A DNA stretch of 64,000 nt, taken from positions 7,205,361 to 7,269,360 of the forward strand of contig NW_022098050.1 in the NCBI RefSeq assembly GCF_002288925.2. Reading direction: 5' to 3'. Below the pieces are notes generated by a model. It worked only from the letters and a program-made list of their open reading frames with translations. It did not search any database and was not told the DNA's origin. The translations under genes were made by a program, and so were the position numbers. Of this stretch, positions 45,463 to 54,647 are shown in pieces. The stretch is from Delphinapterus leucas. Taxonomy: Eukaryota > Chordata > Mammalia > Artiodactyla > Monodontidae. The stretch's first letter is position 1; every line of letters begins with the position of its first letter.

Positions 45463-45926
45463 TGTCTAAAAAATTGTACAACCTAACAGTTGAAAGTTAT
45501 GTTTTATTCAGGGTCTTACTGAAGGCTATAGCCTGGGAAGGGAGATAGCTTCTCAGACAGGAGTTGGGGGACTGTTCCACAGAGGTAAGGGAGGAACCAG
45601 TATATATTTAGGAGTTTTTGCTGGTAAAACAAAACAAAACAAAACATGTAGTCATACATCAAAAGGTTTCTGCTAATCACAAAAGAACAGACATCTCAAG
45701 TTAATGATTTTAGTGCTTTTCTATGTATGGGAACATACAAGAGTCTGAGCTCATTGAAATTATTCCTTTGCTATGCATCTTAACTATCTAGGGCCAGTAT
45801 AGGTTTTTCTCCATCCTGAATTCCCCTCAGGGTGCACTGTCGGGGGTGGCTGCAGTGGCTGATGGCTTGATGGCAGGAAGTAGTCATTGTTTACTAAAAG
45901 GGCAGGCAATATATATTTTTTGTACA
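45463..45926 (-). mobile_element. LTR-like insertion, reverse orientation, family not named
   Basis: A 464-bp segment interrupting an old L1. On the minus strand it begins TGTACA and ends TTTTTTAGACA, with a TATATACT box (about 45601) and an AATAAA (plus-strand 45503-45508) about 40 bp before its end, the layout of a retroviral LTR. The L1 target AGGGCT appears on both sides (45455-45460 and 45928-45933). Two extra bases on the left and one on the right separate this 6-bp repeat from the TG and CA ends. A 6-bp TSD would suggest a class II (ERVK-like) LTR, but the family name is not established. Confidence 0.6.
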
Positions 45927-45927
45927 C

Positions 45928-47504
45928 AGGGCTCTAATGGAAAAAGACAACATGGAAGAACAGATGGGTAATGTTAAGTATAGAGATTGAAACTCTAGAA
46001 AGAATCAAAAGGAAATGCTACTGATGGACTCATCAGTAGGTTTGACTAGACAGAGGAAAGATTCAATGAGTCTGAAGATAGGTCAATAGACCCTTCTCAA
46101 ACTGAAGGGCAAAGAGAATAAACAATGGAAAATAACCAGAAAAGCGCACCCAAGAACTAAGGGACAATTCCGAAAGGTATAATATACATGTAACTGGAAT
46201 ACTAGAAGAGAAAGAATGGAGCAGAGCAATTTGAAGCAAAAATGGCTGGGAACTTTCCAAAACTAATGACAGACACAAGGAGGCTCAGAAAACACCAGCA
46301 AGAAAAATAGCTCCCCCTCCAAGAAACAAACAAACAAACAAAACATAACTAGATATATCATATTTAAACTGCAGAAACCCCAAGACAAAGAGTGAATCTT
46401 GAAAGAAGCCAGAAACTTGGAGGGGGTGGCAGGGGGAGTAGAAACACTTCACCTATACAGAAATGAGGATAAGAATTACAGTGGCCTTCCAACATTAGAA
46501 AGTCTACAAATAACAAATGCTGGAGAGGGTGTAGAGAGAAGGGAACCCTCTACACTGTTGGTGGGAATGTAACTTGGTGCAGCCACTATGGAAAACAGTA
46601 TGGAGGTTCTTCAAAAAACTAAAAATAGAACTACCATATGATTCAGCAATCCCGCTCCTGGGCACATATCCAGAGAAAACCATAATTCAAAAAGATAAAT
46701 GCACCCTAATGTTCATTGCAGCACTATTTACAATAGCCAAGACATGGAAGCCACCTAAATGTCCATCAACAGATGAATGGATAAAGAAGATGTGGCACAT
46801 ATATACAATGGAATATTACTCAGCCATAAAAAAGAATGAAATAATGCCATTTGCAGCAACATGGATGGACCTGGAGATTATCATACTAAGTGAAGTAAGT
46901 CAGAAAGAGAAAGAAAAATACATGATATCACTTATATGTGGAATCTAAAATATGACACAAATGAACTTATCTACAAAACAGAAACAGACTCCCAAACATA
47001 GAGAACAGACTTGTGGTTGCCAAGGGGGAGGGGGGGGTGGGGGAAGGATGGAGTGGGAGTTTGGAGTTAGCAGATGCAAACTGGTGTATGTAGAATGGAT
47101 AAACAACACGGCCTTACTGTATAGCACAGGGAACTATATTTAATATCCTGTAATAAACCATAATGGAAAAGAATATAAAAAAGAATGCACATATATGTAT
47201 AACTGCATCATTTTGCTGTGCAGCAGAAATTAACACAACATTGTAAATCAACTATACTTCAATAAGAAAAATTATAGTGGCCTTCTAATCAGAAACCATG
47301 CAAGCAAGAAAAGGGTGGTATGAAATATTTAAAGAGTTGAAAATAAAAAATCACCAACCTATAATTCTATATCCAAAGAAATTATCTTTCAAATATGAGG
47401 GAGAAATGAAACCTTTCTCAAACAAAAAACTGAGAGAATTCATTGCCAGCAGAATTGCCCTGCAAGAAATGTTAAAAGAAGTTCTTCAGGTAGAAGGAAA
47501 GTGA
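45928..47504 (+). pseudogene. Old L1M ORF1 remnant split by a younger L1
   Basis: A sense continuation of the old L1 after the LTR: 'GGAAAAAGACAACATGGAAGAACAG', then a region equivalent to 'AAAATGGCTGGGAACTTTCC' and 'AGAAACCCCAAGACAAAGAG'. After the inserted L1 (46490-47269) the ORF1 C-terminal domain reads KNHQPIILYPKKLSFKYEGEMKPFSNKKLREFIASRIALQEMLKEVL up to 47504, which is strikingly recognisable. The earlier half is broken by indels. It is the same protein family as 37344-38231 but a much older copy. Confidence 0.75.
46490..47269 (+). mobile_element. 5'-truncated L1, end of ORF2 plus 3' UTR
   Basis: A younger L1 end inserted in the old L1M. The TSD is AATTACAGTGGCCTTC (46474-46489) and AATTATAGTGGCCTTC (47270-47285), 15 of 16 identical. 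The ORF2 C-terminus is 46574-46948 ([17 protein letters not shown]… ending YMISLICGI). The 3' UTR has a dense G-run at 47024-47045 and ends 'ATCAACTATACTTCAATAAG'. Confidence 0.93.
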
Positions 47505-47898
47505 TATAGGTCAGAAACTTGGATCTACAAAAAAAAAGGAAGAGCACTGGGGAATAAATAATTGAAAATACAATAAAATCTTTTAATTTTTTATTCTTAA
47601 TTGATCTAAAAACAACTGCTTAAAGTAATAATAGTAACAATATATTGAGTGATTATAACGTATGGATAAATGAAATGAAATCTGAAATGAATGAATGACA
47701 GAAATGTTACAAAAATGGGAGGGAAAATTGTGAATACTCTATTTTAAGGTACTTGTACTACACTTAAAGCAATATAGTGTTATTTAGAGATGAAATTAGA
47801 TTAGTTAAAAGCATATATTGGAAACTCTAGGACCGTCACTAAAATTTTTAAAAGTTGACTGTAATTTATACTCTAAGAGAGGAGATAAAATGGAATTA

Positions 47899-47962
47899 TA
47901 TAAAATCCTTAATTAACACCAGAGAAGGCATATAAAATACTTAATTAACACCAGAGAAGGCA
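47899..47962 (+). repeat. 32-bp tandem duplication
   Basis: Unit 47899-47930 is repeated directly at 47931-47962 with one mismatch (CC versus AC at the eighth/ninth position). It lies in the spacer between ORF1 and ORF2 of the old L1M. Confidence 0.93.
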
Positions 47963-48034
47963 TAAAAAAGGAGAATAAGAAACAAAGAAAAATGCAATGA
48001 ATAGAAAACAATTACATAGTAGATATTAATCCAA

Positions 48035-48105
48035 CTATATCAATAGTCATCTTAAATGCAAATGGTCAAAAATATACCATTAAAACACTCAAAAGAAAGC
48101 AGAAA
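48035..48105 (+). mobile_element. Old L1M ORF2 start fragment
   Basis: 'ATATCAATAGTCATCTTAAATGCAAATGG' corresponds to the ITI-LNVNG start of the ORF2 endonuclease. Homology in sense orientation stops near 48105. Confidence 0.6.
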
Positions 48106-48430
48106 GATTCCTTTGCTGAGCAGAAGCTTTTTAGTTTGATGTAGTCCCATTTGTTTATTTTTGCTTTTGTTTCCTTCACCTGAAGAGACATATCTAGAAA
48201 GATATGCTAAGACCAGTGTCAAAGAGTATAGTATGTTTTCTTCTAGGAGTTTTATGGTTTCAGGTCTTACATTCAAATCTTTAATTCATTTTGAGTTGAT
48301 TTTTGTGTATGGTGTGGGATAGTGGTCTAGTTTAAATTTTTCCAAGTGGCTGTCCAGTTTTCCCAACACCCTTTATTGAAAAGATTATCTTTTCTTTATT
48401 GTATTTTCTTTGATCCTTTGTCATAAATTA
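48106..48430 (-). mobile_element. Inverted L1 ORF2 segment
   Basis: Late ORF2 sequence in reverse orientation ('GCAGAAGCTTTTTAGTTTGATG', 'GTCCCATTTGTTTATTTTTGC', 'GTTTTATGGTTTCAGGTCTTAC', 'AACACCCTTTATTGAAAAGATTATC'). It is flanked on both sides by L1 sequence in the plus direction. Confidence 0.8.
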
Positions 48431-49112
48431 ATTATGAATGGATAAAAAAGATATGAGATACACACACACACACACACACACACATACACACACACAGTGG
48501 AATACTACTCAGCCATAAAAAAGATGAAATCTTGCTGGGGGGAAAAGAAAGTAAGTACAGTGGAGAAATCTGATAAACAGTATCTTAGCCAGGTGATCAA
48601 GGTCAACATCAAAAGTGATAAAGCATGTTGATAGTATGATGTGTTGAGGTTGGTACTTTGTTTCTCTGGTTTTCTTTCCCAACACCCATAATCCCTGTCT
48701 AATCATGAGAAAAATATCAGAGAAATTCCAATTGAGGGACATTCTACAAAATATCTGACCAGTGCTCTTCAAAACTGTCAAGGTCCAAAAAAGTAAGGTC
48801 TAAGAAATTGTCACGGTCAAGAGGAGCTTAAGGAGACATGATGACTAAATGGAATATAGTGTCCAGGATGGGATCCTGGAACAGAAAAGAACATGAGGTA
48901 AAAACTAAGAAAATCTGCAAAAAGTATGAACTTTAATAAGTAATAATGTATCAATATTGGTTCATTAATTGTGAGAAATGTACCATACTAATGTAACATG
49001 TTAATAATAGAGAAAACTGGGTGTGGGTTATATGGGGACTCTTTGTATGGTTTTTGCAACTTTTCTGTAAATTTAATCCTATTCTAAAATTTTAAAAGTT
49101 TATTTAAAATTG
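48431..49112 (+). mobile_element. Old L1M ORF2 end and 3' UTR
   Basis: Plus-strand L1 resumes with GAATGGATAAAAAAGATATG, a (CA)n expansion, then 'GGAATACTACTCAGCCATAA' to 48533. From there a diverged L1M 3' UTR follows ('CAGGTGATCAAGGTCAACATC', 'TTGAGGGACATTCTACAAAATATC', 'GGATGGGATCCTGGAACAG') to about 49112. Confidence 0.68.
48460..48496. repeat. (CA)n microsatellite inside L1
   Basis: About 18 CA units with one ATA interruption, sitting in an L1 ORF2-end segment. Confidence 0.92.
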
Positions 49113-49789
49113 CAGAGCTGAAATAGAGTATTTAATTTTTTTAGATATGAGACATTTTGAGCACAAGGAGTGTGTTCAGGAATCTGTTGTTAGGGTAGAG
49201 AACTGGGAATTCAATGCACTGGTATTATTCACTAAAGCCCAGCTTTTATCAGCAAAGTCTTCTCATTTTGTTCCTCTGCCTTTATTAGCATTTGCAACAC
49301 TCTCAATTTAGCATCGTTGGCAATGTCATTACCATGCTGGTTATTTCCTCTTCCAGATCATTAAGTTAAAATAGACCAACTCCGACACCACACCCTGTGG
49401 CAGTTTTGAGACCTTGTCCTCAAATGGCTGTAGAGCTATGAAGTTAGAAACCAGATAAATAATAATTATCTGCAAATGGCAATTTCCTAACTTAATTGGT
49501 TGAATTTCATTCTGCAGGTGGTGATATTAAAGCAAACACTTTCCTGCTGTCCAAACAGACACTCTGTGGTTCTGAATTCTGATGGCAAAAGTAACCAAAT
49601 GAGCTTGTTGTGGCATATTATTTGTCACTCCCCAGGGCTAATTGTTTATATCTCAGAAAGCTGATCATTATCAGATCAGTATTTCCATGATCCACCTTTG
49701 TCACTCTGTAAATACTACTTTCTTGTGTGTTTTAGATTTCCCCATAGTAGCAACTAAACTAGATGTCCGTCATCAACTACTTTTTTCCT
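49113..49789. other. Apparently unique DNA
   Basis: No gene or named element seen. Confidence 0.5.
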
Positions 49790-50600
49790 CTGGAGTCACT
49801 AGCCATAGAGAAAGGTACACATATGGCAGCTGTACAGCTCAATTCATTTTCACAAGGTAAGCACGTTCTTGTAACCAGGAACTAGATCAAGAAATAGAAC
49901 ATTACTAGCATCTCAGAAACCCCTCATGTGCCACTATCTAGGCTTCAACCGCCACCACCTTCCAACCTCAAAGAGTAATCACTATTCAGATTTTGAAACC
50001 ATAGATTCATTTTGATTGTCTTTTGCATGTTTTAAATAAGTAAATTGAATCATACATGATGTGCTCTTTGGGGCCTGAGTTCTTTTGCTCAATGTTATGT
50101 TTGTGATATTCATCTATTCGTTGCATGTAGTTTAGATAATTCATTCTCATGGCTGTATAGCATTCCACTGTGTAAATATGCTACAATTTATCTGTTCAAT
50201 AGCTGATGTGCATTTGGGTACTTTCTAGTTTTGGGCTTTTAAGAACAGTGCTACTACTTAACTTTCTACTTAGTATGTGTCTTTTGGTGACCATGTGAAT
50301 GCATTTTTTTCTTATCTATTTTATTTTATTATTATTATTATTTTTTGCGGTACGCGGGCCTCTCACTGTTGTGGCCTCTCCCGTTGCGGAGCACAGGCTC
50401 CGGATGCGCAGGCTCAGCGGCCATGGCTCACGGGCCCAGCCGCTCCGCGGCATGTGGGATCTTCCCGGACCGGGGCACGAACCCATGTCCCCTGCATCGG
50501 CAGGCGTACTCTCAACCACTGTGCCACCAGGGAAGCCCGTGAATGCATTTTTGTTGGTCGTTTTTTAGCTTTAGTAGATACATTAGGCAATGGATTATAA
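49790..50600 (-). mobile_element. Old L1M fragment, reverse orientation, split by a CHR SINE
   Basis: An antisense L1M-like pattern: 'AACCAGGAACTAGATCAAGAAATAG', 'TGGCTGTATAGCATTCCACTGTG', 'CTACAATTTATCTGTTCAATAGC'. It continues after the SINE with a short 'TTTAGCTTTAGTAGATAC'. Diverged. Confidence 0.6.
50311..50538 (-). mobile_element. CHR SINE, short form, reverse orientation
   Basis: A complete reverse copy. The T-rich (TTATT)n tail is at 50311-50345, the GC-rich body at 50346-50500, and the head ends GGTGGCACAGTGG in reverse at 50538. The TSD GTGAATGCATTTTT lies at 50295-50308 and 50539-50552. Confidence 0.95.
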
Positions 50601-50602
50601 AG

Positions 50603-50634
50603 CAGCGGTCCCCAACCTTTTTGGCACCAGGGAC
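50603..50634 (+). mobile_element. MER1/Charlie-like hAT left-end fragment
   Basis: 32 bp matching the left end of the element at 6666 (CAGCGGTCCCCAACCTTTTT then GGCACCAGGGACC). Homology then stops. Confidence 0.7.
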
Positions 50635-50664
50635 CTCTCTGAGCTCACTTTTCTAAAATCTTTC

Positions 50665-50805
50665 ATATAGGGATTCAAATAGTTCCTATCTCATAGGGTT
50701 GCTGTTCAGATTAAAAGAAGAACTGTATGGCCAAAATTTAATACAGTGCTTGGCATTGAGCAAGCAAGCACTCAATATGTCAGCCACTGTTATCTTTTAA
50801 TATTA
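50665..50805 (+). mobile_element. MIR SINE 3' half
   Basis: A sense MIR: 'CCTATCTCATAGGGTTGCTG', 'TTCAGATTAAAAGAAG', 'AATACAGTGCTTGGCATTGAG', 'AAGCACTCAATATG'. Confidence 0.78.
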
Positions 50806-51284
50806 TTTATTGAAAAGTTGCTTGACATTATTTAAACTCGAAACAGAGGTGAAATAAACAAATTATTTACAGCAACCTTTTTTTTTAACTTGTAGGATCT
50901 TGAAAAAAATGTGTACAGACCCTATAAATACTATTCTTAAGACCTCTCCACTCAACCACACCCCAACTATTGTACCTTTCTCCCTCAAATTCTGAGCACA
51001 AAGCGACAAGGCCTGCAGCTAAGCCTTTTCCATCCCACAGGCTGTCATGGAAGCTGAACAGAAAATGAGGGGAATAAGTCTTCATTTCTGTCACAGTTTC
51101 CTTGTGGAAAGAATTGAGAGGATATTTGATACCTAGGACTCACTGCCCAATTTGTATCCATTTTGAACTCTTTATCTATTCTAACTTATTCAGACCAGAT
51201 CTTTATTATTAAAAATATATTTCATAGTATTGTACAAATACTATGTTGAAATAGAATGTCACACTCAAGAGATACCCATATCTT
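50806..51284. other. Apparently unique DNA
   Basis: No gene or named element seen. Confidence 0.5.
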
Positions 51285-52617
51285 CTTTGTGTAAAAAAGA
51301 ACTTTTTCCCTATCAATAAAAATAATTCATGCTCTTTGTAAAAATACTGAAAAAATACAGAGAAGTATCAAGAAGAAAAGGAAGAATATTTGTAATCCTA
51401 CTTCCCAGAGATTTCTGGGTATTCTTTGCAGTCTCAAATAAATAATTTTTCAATTACAAAAATTTGAAAAGAATTTTAAAACAGGATAGCAAAGCCAAAA
51501 CAACAACTAAGAAATCCCTTGCAATGTCACCATTCTGGGATGTATAATAAAATATCAACAGAGGTTGCTATTCCATTATTCTTCTCTTTTCCTTCTCTCT
51601 TCCTCCCTTCTTTTCTTCTGTCTTTCTCCTTCAAAATAATAGTATCATGTTATAATACTCTTCTGTGGTCTTTTGTTTTTATCTTTTTTGGACATATCAA
51701 ATAGTTTGTATTTCAATAAATATTCTAAAACCTGATTTTTAATGACTGCTTAGCATTCCATCTTATGAATCATTTGCCTAACAATTCCCTAGTGTTGAGT
51801 ATTGGGTTTACATTTTTTTCACTATTATCAAGATGCCTATGAAGAAAACCATTGTATATTCATCTTTTTGCATCTCTGTTTCTTTTGGATGATTTTATAG
51901 AAGCAAAATTACAGGTATACCTCATTTTATTGCACTTCACTTTATTGTGCTTTGCAGATATTGTTTTTTTACAAAGAAAATGTTTGTGGAAACCCAGTGT
52001 TGAGCAAGTCTTTCAGCACCATTTTTCCAACAGCATTTGCTCACTTCATGTCTCTGTGTCACTTTTTAGTAATTCTCTCAATATTTCAAACTTTTTTATT
52101 ATTATTAGATTTGTTATGGTGATTTGTGATCAGTGATCTTTGATGTTACTATTGTAAAAGTTTTGTGGCATGACATGCCACGCCCATGTAAAATGGCAAA
52201 CTTAATAAGTGTTGTGTGTGTTCTGACTGTTCCATCAACCAGCCGTTCCCTCATCTCTCTCCCTCTCCTCGAGCCTCCCTGTTCACTGAGACACAATATT
52301 GAAATAAGGGCAATTAATAACCTTACAATGCCCTCTAAGTGTTCAAGTGAAAGGAAGAGTCACACCTCTCTCACTTTAAATCAAAAGCTAGAAATGATTA
52401 AGCTTAGTGAGGAAAGCATGTTGAAAGCTGAGACAGGCTGAAAGCTAGGCCTGTTGCACCAAACAGTTAGCCAAGTGGTGAATGAAAAGGAAAAGTTCTT
52501 GAGGAAAATTAAAAGTGCTACTCCAGTGAACACATGAATGATAGGAAAGCAAAACTGCCTTATTGCTGATATGGAGAAAGTTTTAGTGGTCTGGATAGAA
52601 GATCAGACCAGCCACGA

Positions 52618-52965
52618 GGGCTTCCTTGGTGGTGCAGTGATTAAGAATCCGCCTGCCAATGCAGGGGACAGGGGTTCGAGCCCTGGTCCGGGAAGATCCC
52701 ACACGCTTCAGAGCAACTCAGCCCGTGCACTACAACTACTGAGCCTGCACTCTAGAGCCTGCGAGCCACATCTACTGAGCCTTTGTGCCACGACTGCTGA
52801 AGCCTGCATGCCTAGAGCCCATGCTCCACAACAAGAGAAGCCACTGCAATGAGAAGCCCACGCACCGCAATGAAGAGTAGCCCCCGCTCACCGCAACTAG
52901 AGAAAGCCCACAGCAAAGAAAACCCAACGCAGCTAAAAACAAAAACAACAACAACAAAAAGAAAA
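52618..52965 (+). mobile_element. CHR SINE, long form, inside Tigger1
   Basis: A long CHR copy with head GGCTTCCTTGGTGGTGCAGTG, B-box region GGTTCGAGCC, repeated 'GAGAAGCC' motifs and an A-rich (AACAAC)n tail. The perfect TSD ACCAGCCACGA lies at 52607-52617 and 52966-52976. The Tigger1 transposase sequence is continuous across it. Confidence 0.95.
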
Positions 52966-53144
52966 ACCAGCCACGACATTCCCTTAAGCTAAAGCCCAAT
53001 CCCAAGCAAAGGCCTAACCCTCTTTAATTCTGTGAAGGCTGAGAAAGGTGAGAAAGCTGCAGAAGAAAAGTTTGAAGTTAACAGAGGTTGATTCATGAGG
53101 TTTAAGGAAAGAAGCCACCTCCATAACATAAAAGTGCAAAGTGA

Positions 53145-54056
53145 CAAAAACAGACACAGAGATCAATGGAGCAAAATAGAGAGCCCAGAAATAAACTCAT
53201 GCACTTATGGTCAATTAATCTATGACAAAGGAGGCAAGAATATACAGTGGAGAAAAGACAGTCTCTTCAATAAGTGGTGCTGGGAAAACTGGACAGCTAC
53301 ATGTAAAAGAATGAAATTAGAACATTCTCTAACACCATATACAAAACTAAACTCAAAATGGGTTAAAGACCTATTTGTAAGACTGGATACTATAAAACTC
53401 TTAGAGGAAAACATAGGCAGAACACTCTTTCACATAAATTGTAGCAATATTTTTTTGGATCTGTCTCCTAAAGCAAAAGAAATAAAAGCAAAAATGAACA
53501 AATGGGACCTAACTAAACTTAAAAGCTTAAAATATCCAACATCTATAAACAGCTCATACCAACTTAACATCAAAAAAAAAAACTGATTAAAAAAATGGGC
53601 AGAAGAACTGAATAGACATTTTTCCAAAGAGGAAATTCAGATAGCCAACAGGCACATGAAAAAAAATCTCAACATTGCTAATCATCAGGGAAGTGCAAAT
53701 CAAAACCACTGTGAGATATTACCTCACACCTGTCAGAAATGGCTATCATCAAAAAGAACACAAATAACAAATGTTGGCGAGGATGTAAAGTAAAGGGAAC
53801 CCTCGTACACTGTTGGTGGGAATGTAAACTGGTGTAGCCACTGTGGAAAACAGTATGGAAGTTTCTCAAAAAACTAAAAATACAACTACCATATGACCCA
53901 GCAATCCCAATCCTGGGTATACATCCAAAAAACCAGAAACACTAATTCGAAAAGATACATGCACCCCAATGTTCATAGCAGCCTTATCTACAATTGCCAA
54001 GCTATGGAAGCAACCTAAGTGTCCATCAACAGATGAATGGGTAAAGAAGATGTGGG

Positions 54057-54097
<41 letters not shown>

Positions 54098-54101
54098 CAT
54101 A

Positions 54102-54133
<32 letters not shown>

Positions 54134-54647
54134 CACATACACAATGGAATACTACTCAGCCATAAAAAAGAATGAAAATGTGCCATTTGTGGCAACATGG
54201 ACGTACCTGGAGGGCATCGTGCTAGGTAAGATAAGTCAGACAGAGAAAGACAAATACTGTATGATATCACTTATATGTGGAATCAAAAAATACAACAAAC
54301 TAGTGAATATTAAAAAAAAGAAGCAGACTCACAGATATAGAGAACAAACTGGTGGTTACCAGTGGAGGAGGGAGGGATACTACGGGGGTAGGGGAGTAAG
54401 AGATACAAACTATTAGGTATAAAGTAAGCTGCAAGGATATATTGTACAACAGAGAGAATATAGCCAATATTTAATAATAACTATAAGTGGAGTATAACCT
54501 TTAAAATTTGTGAATCACTATCTTGTACACCCATAACTTATATAATATTGTACAGGAACTATACTTCAATTAAAATGTCTTTGAAGCTTTTAGAATTGAA
54601 CAGTGTGAAGACTGAAATTATAAAGTGAGTAGCATTGTGGGGGAAAA
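53145..54647 (+). mobile_element. 5'-truncated L1 with possible 3' transduction, inside Tigger1
   Basis: L1 ORF2 C-terminal part (frame 53095-53586 in the main) and 3' UTR to 'CTTCAATTAAAATG' at about 54576. About 68 bp of non-L1 sequence and a second poly-A (54644-54650) follow. The TSD is AAAGTGCAAAGTGA (53131-53144) and AAAGTGCAAGGTGA (54648-54661), 13 of 14 identical, and the Tigger1 sequence resumes exactly there. There is an internal deletion near 53529 and an AT-rich microsatellite at 54055-54136. Confidence 0.9.
54055..54136. repeat. (TA)n/(TG)n-rich microsatellite in L1
   Basis: Mostly TA dinucleotides with TGTGTGTG and CATA interruptions. It is an expansion of the TATATACAATGG region common to L1 ends. 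Confidence 0.92.

Noticed and set aside
47899..47962. Considered as a CRISPR-like repeat
   Set aside because: Only two direct units without spacers in a mammalian L1; no array.
48534..49112. Considered as a separate processed gene copy
   Set aside because: The sequence follows a pattern of L1M 3' UTR and has no coding frame.
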